Source: Brevibacillus reuszeri (lineage in GTDB: Bacteria; Bacillota; Bacilli; Brevibacillales; Brevibacillaceae). From it: a DNA stretch of 64,000 nt. Location: contig NZ_LGIQ01000011.1 in assembly GCF_001187725.1 (NCBI RefSeq), forward strand, positions 62,001 through 126,000. The letters are read 5' to 3'. Both the position numbers and the translations under genes were made by a program. Positions 24,967 to 34,016 of this stretch are shown piece after piece; the first letter of the stretch is position 1, and each line of letters opens with the position of its first letter. The notes under the pieces were generated by a model. The model did not search any database and was not told the DNA's origin. It saw only the letters and a program-made list of their open reading frames with translations.

Positions 24967-25005
24967 AAAAATGCCGCTCGGGTCATTTGCCCGCGGCATT
25001 TTTTT
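24967..25005 (+). terminator. Intrinsic terminator of tagO
   Basis: AAAATGCCGC-CGGG / CCCG-GCGGCATTTTTTT hairpin directly after the tagO stop; it can also serve the convergent GNAT gene. Confidence 0.9.
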
Positions 25006-25018
25006 GATCGATCTCTTT

Positions 25019-25876
25019 TTAGACAAGAGCTCGCTTGCCTGTCGTTGTCGTCTGGTATATGTGAAACCCCGTTCCCTCGTATAAGCGAATGGCAGGTTGA
25101 TTATGTGTTCCGGTAATCAGGTGTGGCTGCAAGCCTTTTTCCAGCGTGCGATTTACGAAAAAGTGAATGAGCTGCTTACCGAAGCCTTTTCCCTGCTGAA
25201 GGGGGTCGACAAACACATCATACACTTCTCCATGCGGTGTCAAAATCAATGAACCCACGAATTCTTCCTCATGATAAAACATGTAAATATTCTCTCTCAT
25301 ATCGTTTAGAATCCATTTTTTCCAGGAAGTCATCGTCGACTCTTGGTATTCTGTTAGTCTGTACGGTTTGAGATCAATTCCTTTTCGCACCTCATAATAA
25401 GCATCACTTTGCGACTGAATGTACATGTCGAGGTCCTGCTTGGTAAATTTCCGTGCAAAAATGGCAGGATCTGGACAGTGCTCACCGCTATGCTTCATAT
25501 AATGATGTCCCCAGATTGGCGCAAACCCTCGCTGGCTAAAAAAATCGGTGGTCTTCTGCTCATCGGCACGATATGTAGTCGCAACCGCCGCCGGTTTATG
25601 AACCAGCACCTCTCCCCAGACCTTGTTAAAAAGCTCGGAACCGATACCCTGATTGCGGCTATCTGGCCGTGTATAGACATGAATTTCTGCGGTTCCTTCT
25701 TCTCCGAACGACGTTAAATCATAGATGGCACACCCCAGAAGCTGTCCTGCTTTTTCATAGACAAAGCCTGTTGCATGATGCAGCATTGCCGCTATTTCCT
25801 CTGCTCTCCATGCGATGTCTTTTGCAATCATGTGTACAAGCGTCTCTGTATCTGAAGCTTGCCTTTCCCGAATCAT
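25019..25876 (-). CDS. Tandem GNAT-family acetyltransferase
   Basis: 285 residues with two GNAT-like halves. The first (1-135) contains IHVYTRPDSRNQGIGSELF; the second (140-285) contains VYDVFVDPLQQGKGFGKQLI and IRLYEGTGFHIYQT. Both acetyl-CoA loops look intact. ATG 25876 follows AAGGGGGCAAGG. Substrate unknown. Confidence 0.85.
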   Translation of the reverse strand: MIRERQASDTETLVHMIAKDIAWRAEEIAAMLHHATGFVYEKAGQLLGCAIYDLTSFGEEGTAEIHVYTRPDSRNQGIGSELFNKVWGEVLVHKPAAVATTYRADEQKTTDFFSQRGFAPIWGHHYMKHSGEHCPDPAIFARKFTKQDLDMYIQSQSDAYYEVRKGIDLKPYRLTEYQESTMTSWKKWILNDMRENIYMFYHEEEFVGSLILTPHGEVYDVFVDPLQQGKGFGKQLIHFFVNRTLEKGLQPHLITGTHNQPAIRLYEGTGFHIYQTTTTGKRALV

Positions 25877-25925
25877 GCCTTGCCCCCTTGTTCTCTTTCC
25901 CGTTCTCGCCTGATGATCTTCTCAA

Positions 25926-26651
25926 TTAGGTTTGCTGTGTTGCAGCTGCTGCTTCCAGCTCTTTTTGCTCCATTTGCTTGCGATGCGCCAGGCACGCTTC
26001 ACATCTTCTGCTTTTTCTGCCAAAAGCGGTATAGTACTTGCTTTTTTTACATGAACGGCAAGTGATATAGAGCGAGCTGGACATGTTGTAGTTTTCTTCT
26101 GGTGTATTGGAAACGAGATGGACGGTCTTGTTATATTTGATTAGTAAATGCGCTGTGTGAATGGCATCAACCAACGCCGAGTGCAGCCTGCCTTCCTGGA
26201 CGATTCCCGCTGTATCGATCGCTTCCTTCAAGCTCATCTGCTTGCGATCGGCAAGTAGCATACTGATCGGCGGCTGGATATCGTTATAGTTGCGCAGCCA
26301 GGAAAAATCGAGTCCAAAACGCGCACAATGCTCGATCATCAAGCGCTTGTCGTCCTTTCCCCACGTGCACAAATAGTAATCAGAGTCATCTCCGATCCAT
26401 TCCATAAAAGAAGCGAAGGCTTTGCGAAAAGGGATAAAGTTCGGCATGTTTTCCTTATCCAGACCGATAAACTTGCGCGTACGCTCCGTGATTCTGCGCT
26501 CAATGGCGGGAAACGTGTAGCGTTGAAAGGTGTCGACCTCAACGCCGTTTTTGCCTGGCACGACTTTCGCAGCTCCGATTTCAATAATTTCCGGTATTTT
26601 ATCTTTTTGATGAGTCAGTGTCGTTTCAAGGTCAAATACGATGATTTGCAA
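25926..26651 (-). CDS. DEDDh 3'-5' exonuclease with C-terminal zinc ribbon
   Basis: 241 residues. The exonuclease domain (1-180) has Exo I VFDLETTLT, the WGKDDKRL region near Exo II, and Exo III GRLHSALVDAIHTA with the catalytic His and Asp, most like the ERI-1/KapD-type exonucleases of spore-formers. The C-terminal part (about 195-225) carries CRSCKKSKYYTAF and CEACL, a four-Cys zinc-ribbon-like module not present in KapD itself. The start is TTG 26651 after AGGATGTG. DNA or RNA may be the substrate. Confidence 0.82.
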   Translation of the reverse strand: MQIIVFDLETTLTHQKDKIPEIIEIGAAKVVPGKNGVEVDTFQRYTFPAIERRITERTRKFIGLDKENMPNFIPFRKAFASFMEWIGDDSDYYLCTWGKDDKRLMIEHCARFGLDFSWLRNYNDIQPPISMLLADRKQMSLKEAIDTAGIVQEGRLHSALVDAIHTAHLLIKYNKTVHLVSNTPEENYNMSSSLYITCRSCKKSKYYTAFGRKSRRCEACLAHRKQMEQKELEAAAATQQT

Positions 26652-26734
26652 TGTCTAATCACATCCTGAACGTAATAGCTCTATTATGCCGGGAGCGGGA
26701 GCGGAAATCAAAAAAAAGAGAAAACCAAAACCAA

Positions 26735-26764
26735 AAAATGACTGCAACCATGTGCAGCCATTTT
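26735..26764 (-). terminator. Hairpin terminator after the CocE hydrolase gene
   Basis: AAAATGACTGCA / TGCAGCCATTTT stem 30 bases after the CocE stop codon, with T/A-rich flanks. Confidence 0.7.
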
Positions 26765-26793
26765 CTTCATCCTGATCAATCAGGCAGTTATAT

Positions 26794-28953
26794 TCAACCC
26801 TTTTTAGGCAACAGCGGCAGTCTGATATGACTCGGATATTTCTCATCATGATAGACCGTTTGCTTGGCAACCACATATTCAGTATCCGTCGCCAAGTCGT
26901 TGCCTGTGTTTGGATTCGGGAAGGAGAAGTTCTCCGCACCTGAAGTGACGCAGACACGAATGCGATGTCCTTTTTGGAACACATTGGCGATTTTGGTCAT
27001 GCGGATTTCGTAGCGCTCGATTTTGTCTGGCTCCAGGAGCTGTGGCTCGCTAAAGGAATGACGATAACGGGCGCAGATGATGCCATCAGACAAGCGAATG
27101 GAATTGCCCTCCTCATCTACATCGCTGAGCCTCACCAGCCAATCCGTGTCTCGAGCCGAGCTTGCTGCATACAGGACGGCGGATATTTCACCTGCAATCA
27201 CTACCTCTTCTTGCAAGGGCTCGGAGGTGTATACTAACAGATCTGAGCGCTTTTCTACTTCCGAATAGTTTTCTGGCACGCTGTTTTCATTTTCAGACAG
27301 ATCAAGCAGGTAGGGTGCTGCATCCTGTGGATCGAATACATACGAATCCGTTGGCTGTTCCTGCGGCACCGCAGTAGTTAAAGCTCCGTCACCTGCACTC
27401 GTATTCGCCTCACCATTGCTGCTCAAATAAAAGCTCGTGTAAACAGCTTCTTGCGGCGGCCAGGTTGGTGAGGTCTTCCACTCATTTTCTCCAACCATGT
27501 AATATTCGACGCGCGGTCTTTGGTCTATGCCATTTTCAATTCCTTTGAGATGGCGGTCAAACCAGCGCAGCTGTGTCACGTCGAGATCATAGCGGATCGC
27601 ATTGTTGCCAAATGGAACATGATGAATCTCACGCGTCGTATTGGCTTTGTGATACCACGGACCGAGAATCATGTGCGCATGGTCGGGAAGCTGCTTGGAT
27701 ATGACCTCCCACGACTCGCTCGTTCCCATCCCGTTGTCATCATACCAGCCAGAGACTAAAAAGGACGGAACCTTAACCTGTTCGGCATGTCGCTTCCAAT
27801 CAGACTGCGCCCAGAAATCGTCTCCATCCGGATGCTCCATCCACTTTGTCCAGAACGGAATTTCTTTGCCTAGCACCTTTTGCGGTATTTCCTTGATCGG
27901 ACGTACCTTTAATACGTCGCTCCAATCGTCTCTGCTGAGTGCTGATACATCGCGGCGCTTCTCTGCCATCATAAATATCCAAGACAGGCCTGTGAGAATC
28001 GTGCCACCTTTTCGCGGAATGTCTACGTAAGGAGTCCCGACAGTCACGTAGCTGAAAATCGCCTTCAGGTGCGGATTGCCGCTTGACGCAGCAGCCCACT
28101 GAACATAGCCGACATAGGATCCGCCGAGCATACCGACTGCACCATCTGACCATTCTTGACTTGCGATCCATGTCAGCGTGTCGTCTCCATCGCTGCGCTC
28201 ATGTACAAGCGGAATCCATTCACCTTCAGAATCCTCGCGCCCGCGCGTATCCTGCATGACCAGCGCATAGCCACGGGCTACAAAAGGCAGTCGGCGAAAA
28301 ACCGCATCCATCCGACCATAAGGTGTGCGCATGAGAATCGCAGGCACCTTCTCCCCTGGTTGTAAACCGGCTGGTATCCAGACCTCCGTCGCAAGCTTGA
28401 CGCCATCTCTCATCTCCACATCATGTCTGCCCAAATGGGTAATTCCATAACGCACTGGAGATAAAAGCTGGTCCTCCCACAGCTTCAGCGGAGTCAGATC
28501 TTCCCAGCCCGATTTGACCAGAATCGCGCTGTCTCCCCTTCCTGTCAGGACAAGCGCAATCACTTCATTCTCGCAAATGATCAGATCAATCGGTTGGGTT
28601 GTCTCTCGTACTGCCCAGACCCATGCCTGCTTCGTATTCTGGTCGCCACCTGCAACGATTCCCTCGATGCACTCGTGCTTTTGATAATGTCCGCCAGTCG
28701 GTGGAAAAACAGCATCCGTCTCTGACCAATCCAGACTGTTCCACTCTGCCAGACGATCATTCAGCTCGTGGACAGGCAGCTCGTAGCCTGTATTCCCTGC
28801 TAAAACCTGGGTAAAATCACCTGTCTGCTTTTCGCCTGATTCCCAGCCTGTAGGGCGATGCCATACCCCTGTCTCCGCAAAGCGAATGTCCGCAATATGA
28901 ATCCCCGATTGATAATAGCCAAAAATCGAACCGTTCTGTTGTCTGTGATCCAT
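26794..28953 (-). CDS. CocE/NonD-family hydrolase (X-Pro dipeptidyl-peptidase S15-like)
   Basis: 719 residues. An unusual N-terminal region of about 170 residues precedes the alpha/beta-hydrolase fold (VEMRDGVKLATEVWIPAG). The nucleophile elbow is GMLGGSYVGYVQWAA (Ser near residue 270); later come a Trp/Asp-rich cap and a C-terminal jelly-roll (SARDTDWLVRLSDVDEEGNS). Family members hydrolyse esters, cocaine, glutaryl-cephalosporins or X-Pro peptides. It is the last gene of the RidA-YheO-dipeptidase unit, 27 bases after the dipeptidase gene, suggesting breakdown of a small peptide or acyl amino acid. Confidence 0.88.
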   Translation of the reverse strand: MDHRQQNGSIFGYYQSGIHIADIRFAETGVWHRPTGWESGEKQTGDFTQVLAGNTGYELPVHELNDRLAEWNSLDWSETDAVFPPTGGHYQKHECIEGIVAGGDQNTKQAWVWAVRETTQPIDLIICENEVIALVLTGRGDSAILVKSGWEDLTPLKLWEDQLLSPVRYGITHLGRHDVEMRDGVKLATEVWIPAGLQPGEKVPAILMRTPYGRMDAVFRRLPFVARGYALVMQDTRGREDSEGEWIPLVHERSDGDDTLTWIASQEWSDGAVGMLGGSYVGYVQWAAASSGNPHLKAIFSYVTVGTPYVDIPRKGGTILTGLSWIFMMAEKRRDVSALSRDDWSDVLKVRPIKEIPQKVLGKEIPFWTKWMEHPDGDDFWAQSDWKRHAEQVKVPSFLVSGWYDDNGMGTSESWEVISKQLPDHAHMILGPWYHKANTTREIHHVPFGNNAIRYDLDVTQLRWFDRHLKGIENGIDQRPRVEYYMVGENEWKTSPTWPPQEAVYTSFYLSSNGEANTSAGDGALTTAVPQEQPTDSYVFDPQDAAPYLLDLSENENSVPENYSEVEKRSDLLVYTSEPLQEEVVIAGEISAVLYAASSARDTDWLVRLSDVDEEGNSIRLSDGIICARYRHSFSEPQLLEPDKIERYEIRMTKIANVFQKGHRIRVCVTSGAENFSFPNPNTGNDLATDTEYVVAKQTVYHDEKYPSHIRLPLLPKKG

Positions 28954-28980
28954 CTATGTACATCCCCCTGTCTATTTGAG

Positions 28981-30024
28981 CTATTTCCAGATTTCCTCGT
29001 ATATCCGCAAATAGTTTTTGCCGAGAATGCCTTCGATCTCCTCGTCTTTGTATCCTCGCTTCATCAGCTCACGGGTAATCTCCGGAAACGTACCGTGTCC
29101 TTTTACCACATCAAAAGGAATTTCCTTTGCCCTGGCGAGTTTGGCTGGCGAAAGGTACTTGGTCAGATCATCACACAAATCGAGCCCGATCCCAATGTAG
29201 CGTGTGCCTACCAGCTTTTTCATGTAATCGACATGATCAATCAAACGTTCGAGGGTTGCTTCTGCGGATGTAGCAGCTGTAAACATGCTGAATGAATTCA
29301 ATCCGATCAAGCCATCCTGACCTGCAATCGCCTTGATCTGCTCATCCGTCAGATTGCGCATCGTCGGCATCAGGCTGCGGCAATTCGAGTGCGAGGCGAT
29401 CACAGGCTTTTGGGCGATCTCCATCACATCCCAAAAGCCCTCATCATTCAAATGACTGACGTCAATAACGATGCCCAAGCTCTCCGCTTCTTCGATGAGC
29501 TTCACGCCAAAGTCTGTAATGCCACCCTTTTTGCCTTCACGTACAGGCGCAAAAAAGCTGCCATCTCCCACAAAATTTCGCCGGCTCCAAACGAGACCCA
29601 TCATCCGCACACCCAGCTCATAAAAAATGCGCAGCAAACTGAGGTCGTTGTACAAAGGCTCCGCACCCTCCAAAGAAAGAATGAACGAAATCTTCTGTTC
29701 TTGCTTCGCCTGGTGAATATCAGCCAGGCTTTTGGCGATCATGATATGCTCAGGCGACTCGGCTACTTCTGCATGCAACGCACTTACCTGATTCAGTGCT
29801 TTGCGCAAGCCCATTTCCGGGATGTAGGCATCATCAACAAATACAGCCGCAACCAGCGAGTGTACACCACCCTCGTGAAAGCGGGGCAAGTATTCTGTCT
29901 CAATCATCTTGGTCTTTCCATAGCCACGCTGAATTTCTACGTCTGTCAGCAGGTCGAAGTGCCCGTCCAAAACATGAACACGGTCATGAAAAGCTCTCGC
30001 CTGCTCTCTCGTCACTTCTGCCAC
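28981..30024 (-). CDS. Membrane-dipeptidase-family (renal dipeptidase) metallopeptidase
   Basis: 347 residues of peptidase family M19. Zinc-site motifs: VLDGHFDLLTD (HxD), FILSLEGAEPL (bridging Glu), GIVIDVSHLNDEG and VIASHSNCRSL (two His), and GIGLDLCDD. Such enzymes cleave dipeptides, often with a D-residue at the C-terminal position. GTG 30024 follows GGGAGC. The gene lies 15 bases after the YheO-like regulator gene. Confidence 0.92.
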   Translation of the reverse strand: MAEVTREQARAFHDRVHVLDGHFDLLTDVEIQRGYGKTKMIETEYLPRFHEGGVHSLVAAVFVDDAYIPEMGLRKALNQVSALHAEVAESPEHIMIAKSLADIHQAKQEQKISFILSLEGAEPLYNDLSLLRIFYELGVRMMGLVWSRRNFVGDGSFFAPVREGKKGGITDFGVKLIEEAESLGIVIDVSHLNDEGFWDVMEIAQKPVIASHSNCRSLMPTMRNLTDEQIKAIAGQDGLIGLNSFSMFTAATSAEATLERLIDHVDYMKKLVGTRYIGIGLDLCDDLTKYLSPAKLARAKEIPFDVVKGHGTFPEITRELMKRGYKDEEIEGILGKNYLRIYEEIWK

Positions 30025-30039
30025 TATGCCCAGCTCCCA

Positions 30040-30684
30040 TTATTTTTTGTCCAAATAGTTATAGATGGTGAATTTGGTTACATCCAAAAGGTCTGCCACG
30101 TGCTGTACGGCGCCTTTGATCAAAAAGAGCCCCATTTCGTCCAGCTCATGAATAAACTGGATTTTTTCTTCCTTTTGCATGAGTGCAATCGGCTTGCCCG
30201 TCCTTTGCAGACAATCCGCTACCATCTGCTCCATCAAATCAGACACAGTTGGCGGGAAGCTTTCTTCTGTTTTGTCTGATTCACGCTTGTCCGAAATAGC
30301 CAGAATGTCGCTCAATACGGATTGTGCTATCGCCAGATGAGTCATGTCGATGTTGATGCACAAACTGCCAATGACTTGTCCATGCTCGTCCTTGATATAG
30401 ATTGAGCTGGATTTGATCTGTTTGCCCTTGATCGTGTCATTGCGGTAGTTGAGGTCATAGTTTTCCTTGCTAATCTTGGCTGTTCGCAGTGCTTTCAGTG
30501 CCCGATTGGTAACAGGAGAGCCGATCTCTCTGCCGCTTATGTGCCCGTTGTGTATGGCGATGATCGAGGATGTAATATCCGTCAGATCGTGCAGAACGAT
30601 TTCACAATGGCTGCCAAATGTCTTCGCCAATCCCTCCACCACAGGAATGTAGCTTGCCAGAATCGGGTGAATATTTCTCTCCAT
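30040..30684 (-). CDS. YheO/DauR-like PAS-HTH transcriptional regulator
   Basis: 214 residues. The N-terminal YheO-like PAS domain (about 5-120: EIVLHDLTDITSSIIAIHNG, KSSSIYIKDEHGQVIGSLCIN) is followed by a C-terminal helix-turn-helix (AVQHVADLLDVTKFTIYNYL). Family members control D-amino acid catabolism (DauR) and similar genes, often beside RidA proteins, as here. It probably controls the dipeptidase and hydrolase genes downstream. Confidence 0.9.
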   Translation of the reverse strand: MERNIHPILASYIPVVEGLAKTFGSHCEIVLHDLTDITSSIIAIHNGHISGREIGSPVTNRALKALRTAKISKENYDLNYRNDTIKGKQIKSSSIYIKDEHGQVIGSLCINIDMTHLAIAQSVLSDILAISDKRESDKTEESFPPTVSDLMEQMVADCLQRTGKPIALMQKEEKIQFIHELDEMGLFLIKGAVQHVADLLDVTKFTIYNYLDKK

Positions 30685-30716
30685 GAATAAGCCTCGCTTC
30701 TTTTACGGATGATGTT

Positions 30717-31178
30717 CTAGCTGATTTCTACTACTAACTCTATTTCAATCGGATTGTTAAAAGGCAGGACGGAGGTGCCCGCTGCTGCTCGCGCATGCTT
30801 GCCTGCCTCACCGAAAATCTCGATTAAAAAGTCAGACGCCCCGTTGATGACGGTGGGCTGCTCATAAAAGTCCGGCTCGCTGCTCACCAGGGCAAACAGC
30901 TTGACGATACGGGTAATCCTGTCCAAATCACCGATCTCGTTCTTCAAAATCGCAAGCAAATTGAGGACCGTCACTTTGGCAGCCTCGTAGCCTTGCTCGA
31001 CGGTCACATCAGAACCCAGCCTTCCCAGATACATCGGACTGCCATTGACGTAACAGCCTGCACCCGATGTATAAAGGACGTTTCCGGTTTGTACGCATGG
31101 CACGTAATTGGCCATGGTTGGCGGTGCAGGTGGCAGTGTATAGCCTAATTCTGCCAGGCGCGCTTCGACTCTGGACAT
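30717..31178 (-). CDS. RidA-family (YjgF/Rid) protein
   Basis: 153 residues, longer than core RidA (about 128) and of the Rid5/6/7-like group (NVLYTSGAGCYVNGSPMY, AAKVTVLNLLAILKNEIGDL, AAAGTSVLPFNNPIEIELV). The canonical imine-hydrolysing Arg in the IE(x)R position is not obvious, so deaminase activity is uncertain. First gene of a four-gene unit with regulator, dipeptidase and hydrolase. A sigma-A promoter (TTGAAT-17-TATGGT) may lie near 31212-31242. Confidence 0.85.
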   Translation of the reverse strand: MSRVEARLAELGYTLPPAPPTMANYVPCVQTGNVLYTSGAGCYVNGSPMYLGRLGSDVTVEQGYEAAKVTVLNLLAILKNEIGDLDRITRIVKLFALVSSEPDFYEQPTVINGASDFLIEIFGEAGKHARAAAGTSVLPFNNPIEIELVVEIS

Positions 31179-31275
31179 CGGATCACCTCATAAGCTCGTT
31201 TTTCTTTCGCTACCATCACCATACTATTCAGAAAAAAGTTATTCAACAATTTTTTTGAAGACAATTAATTTTTTT

Positions 31276-31313
31276 AAAAAACCAGACACGCTTAGCCTCA
31301 AGCATGTCTGGTT
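31276..31313 (-). terminator. Terminator overlapping the end of the histidine kinase gene
   Basis: AAACCAGACA-GCTT / AAGC-TGTCTGGTTTTTT on the minus strand; the 5' arm contains the last codons of the kinase. Confidence 0.88.
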
Positions 31314-32479
31314 TCCAGATAGGCCGCAGCCAAACGTATCTCGACTTTTGTCCCTATTCCCTCTTTTGATTCAAACACAATTTTGCCATCCATTTCTTCA
31401 ATCAGCTTTTTACAGACAGACAAGCCAATTCCCGTCCCTTTTTCCTTGGTTGTATAAAAAGGTTCAAATAAGTGCTTCAGTCGTTGCTCGGAGATACCAC
31501 AGCCGTTATCCTCAACCATCACGGAAACATAGGAATCCTTTGGTAGAAATCTCGTAGAAACCGAAACTTTTCCGTTCACCGCTACTGCATCGAGAGCATT
31601 TTTGATCAGGTTCAAGCAAATTTGCTCTACATGGGACGGAATCGCCCAAACGTAGGTCGCAGCCTCTTCATACTGAAAGGTCAAGAAAACATCCTTTTCA
31701 ATCACATAGTGCTTGGCCAGATTGTGAACATGCTCAAGGAGAGGCCGCAGGTCTACAGCTTCACTTTTCTTTTCCAGCTGTTCATTTTTCCGCGCCAAGA
31801 TCAAAAAACTGGTAACGAGCTGTTCGAGCGTTTGCACCTCATGCTGGCAAATTTGAATGTACTTGGCGAAATGTTGACGATTAATCATTTCGGACTCCGA
31901 CACGACACTCTGATTCATTAATTGCAAAAAACCGTGAACGGCTGCAAGCGGATTGCGAATCTCGTGTGCCATTCCGGCGGCCATTTGTCCAATGACGCCA
32001 ATCTTTTGCTGGTGCAGGTGGCTGATCATCTGATCCTTGCTGGCCAAGTACCCGCGCAGCGTATGGTGGTAACGTACGTTCAAGATTTGGAACAAACGCG
32101 AAAGCAGCGCCTCCTTCACCCGACTCGCCTCACAACAGCGGCTGACCTCATTGAATGCATTTTGCCTGAGATTAAACAAGACCTCCAGCAGCACTTCCTT
32201 GGGAATATCTTTTTGCGCCCATCTCTCCCCCCAGATGTACGATTCTGCCGACAACGCTTGCAAGTACTGTTCATATTCTTTTTTCGTAGAGAACAGCTGT
32301 TGAAACGCTTCGGTCAGCATTCCTTGTATCCCCATTTGCTGCTGCTTTTGATACTTCCGGTAGTATCGTGAAATCGGCTCGCCAAAAGCGAGCATTTCTC
32401 TCATATGTAGCTCCACGATCTTTTCCTTCACCGAAAGCAGCTTACCTAACCACTCACCTTTAGATGCTTCCCAATCCAT
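31298..32479 (-). CDS. Soluble sensor histidine kinase (sporulation-kinase-like)
   Basis: 393 residues without membrane helices. A helical N-terminal domain (about 1-150) of unknown ligand is followed by HisKA with the phospho-acceptor His in AAGMAHEIRNPLAAVHGF and an ATPase domain with N box NLIKNALDA, G1 VEDNGCGI, F box LFEPFYTTK and G2 GTGIGLSV. The H-box wording is that of Kin-type phosphorelay kinases. No response regulator is adjacent, as for orphan sporulation kinases, so a Spo0F-type partner is a possible but unproved guess. Confidence 0.88.
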   Translation of the reverse strand: MDWEASKGEWLGKLLSVKEKIVELHMREMLAFGEPISRYYRKYQKQQQMGIQGMLTEAFQQLFSTKKEYEQYLQALSAESYIWGERWAQKDIPKEVLLEVLFNLRQNAFNEVSRCCEASRVKEALLSRLFQILNVRYHHTLRGYLASKDQMISHLHQQKIGVIGQMAAGMAHEIRNPLAAVHGFLQLMNQSVVSESEMINRQHFAKYIQICQHEVQTLEQLVTSFLILARKNEQLEKKSEAVDLRPLLEHVHNLAKHYVIEKDVFLTFQYEEAATYVWAIPSHVEQICLNLIKNALDAVAVNGKVSVSTRFLPKDSYVSVMVEDNGCGISEQRLKHLFEPFYTTKEKGTGIGLSVCKKLIEEMDGKIVFESKEGIGTKVEIRLAAAYLETRHA

Positions 32480-32530
32480 CTTTTTCGTCTCCCATTTCGC
32501 CTACTATGCCGCCAATATCTGCCAGCAAAT

Positions 32531-32568
32531 AAAAGAACAATTCGCTAGAAAAACGAATTGTCCTTTTT
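32531..32568 (-). terminator. Intrinsic terminator of the class C-like serine hydrolase gene
   Basis: GGACAATTCG / CGAATTGTTC hairpin with T-rich tail on the minus strand, just after the stop at 32573. Confidence 0.78.
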
Positions 32569-32572
32569 GGGA

Positions 32573-34015
32573 TCAAGTAGTGACTATTTTGGAAGTATTC
32601 TCGCTTTTTTCCTGCTTGTTTAGCTGTCGCAAGGAATAGCTCATTCTCTCCAGCACACCTTCTGGCGATCGGAAAAAATCGATCCAGACATGCGAATCTC
32701 TTCGTTTAAACAAGAAGCTGTCCGGTCCTACAGGGATGAGCGGGTATGATTGGCCGTCTACTTCGAGGTGCAGAGCTCCCTCCCGTTTTTCAACCAAGGT
32801 CTTGGTCCATTCGCTAGACTCGTATCGCCCTTCGTACTCAGCAAGCTGCTCGTCCGCCAGCTCATAGTGCGGGACTGGGTAAGGAGGTACAGCTGTTGGC
32901 CGCAGAGCCATCGCGTTGAGCAAGCCTGCTACCAGCTCACGTACTGCCACTCCATCGAGGTTGATCAAAATCACGCCGGTCAAGCCTGTCTCGGGAATCG
33001 TAAACAGATGGGAGCTGATTCCCTTTAACGAACCGCCATGCTCGATCAATTTGCCATCTGGAAAAGCCGGAGATACCATCAAGCCGTATCCGTATGAGCG
33101 ATAGCCATCGCATCTCGCGAACGGGGTGAGCATTTGGCTGACGCTCTCTTTGCACAAGATGGGCGACTTGCGGTTTTCCCCTCCCGTACGAAATACCTCC
33201 AGATATGCGAGTAAATCGTTTACGGTCGATTTGAGAAAGCCCGCGGCCCGCATTGCAGGAGCGTCATGCCAAAATGGTGCGGCAATCACTTGCTCTACGC
33301 CTTCAACTTTCTTGTTTGTATACAGCACGGTAACGTCTTCCTGCTCGTCCAAATCGGCAACATCAAACACAGTCCGATGCATGCCGAGGGGCTGTAAAAT
33401 ATGTGTGGTAACGTATTCCTCATACGGTTGACCGCTTACCTGCTCGATGACTGCACCGAGAAGGCCATAGGCGTCATTATTGTAGCTAAAAGCTGTTCCT
33501 GGAGCGCCGAGCGGCTTCCCCTCAAAGCCAGCGATGGCCTCCATGACCTGCTCGTACGTGTCCAAATACGGAAGACCCTTCAGGTCCTCTTCCGCCTCTG
33601 TTCCTACAATCGCAGGGTCCTGTTCCATGCTGCGCTTCATCGCTCCGTCCAAATACGGAAGGGGTGCCATTCCAGGTGTATGTGTCATGAAATGATGGAT
33701 AGTCATTCGGTTTGACAGCTCGGCCTCGCCCGCTCGAAACTGTGGCAAATACTTCACTACCGGATCATGGACGGAGAGCTTCCCTGCCTCCTGCAGCTGC
33801 ATGATCGCCACGCATGTAAAAGACTTGGTGAGAGACGCAATGCCAAACACCGTATCCATTGAGATCGGCAGCTCCTGTTCCCGATCGCGATAACCAAATG
33901 TCTTGCTGTACAGCATTTTCCCATCACGGGCGACGCCAATCGCGGCACCGGGTACTTTGGCCTCGCCTAGCAGCTTTTGTGCATAGGCTTCGAACTCCTG
34001 AATCCATGCCTCCAC
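32573..34015 (-). CDS. Serine hydrolase, beta-lactamase class C/penicillin-binding-protein-like
   Basis: About 480 residues. SxxK motif ASLTKSF, YxN motif SYNNDAYG and the third motif HGGS are all present, followed by a C-terminal beta-barrel-like domain (YEGRYESSEW). No signal peptide is visible, so it acts in the cytoplasm, as esterase or D-amino-peptidase members do. The start is taken as GTG 34015, just after the stop of the class A-like gene. Two serine-hydrolase genes and a peptide-binding lipoprotein form one unit, suggesting processing of imported peptides or D-residue compounds. Confidence 0.86.
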   Translation of the reverse strand: MEAWIQEFEAYAQKLLGEAKVPGAAIGVARDGKMLYSKTFGYRDREQELPISMDTVFGIASLTKSFTCVAIMQLQEAGKLSVHDPVVKYLPQFRAGEAELSNRMTIHHFMTHTPGMAPLPYLDGAMKRSMEQDPAIVGTEAEEDLKGLPYLDTYEQVMEAIAGFEGKPLGAPGTAFSYNNDAYGLLGAVIEQVSGQPYEEYVTTHILQPLGMHRTVFDVADLDEQEDVTVLYTNKKVEGVEQVIAAPFWHDAPAMRAAGFLKSTVNDLLAYLEVFRTGGENRKSPILCKESVSQMLTPFARCDGYRSYGYGLMVSPAFPDGKLIEHGGSLKGISSHLFTIPETGLTGVILINLDGVAVRELVAGLLNAMALRPTAVPPYPVPHYELADEQLAEYEGRYESSEWTKTLVEKREGALHLEVDGQSYPLIPVGPDSFLFKRRDSHVWIDFFRSPEGVLERMSYSLRQLNKQEKSENTSKIVTT

Positions 34016-34016
34016 C

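Noticed and set aside
26965..28365. Several plus-strand frames opposite the CocE gene
   Set aside because: They lie wholly within a long well-supported gene and show no ribosome sites or domain features.
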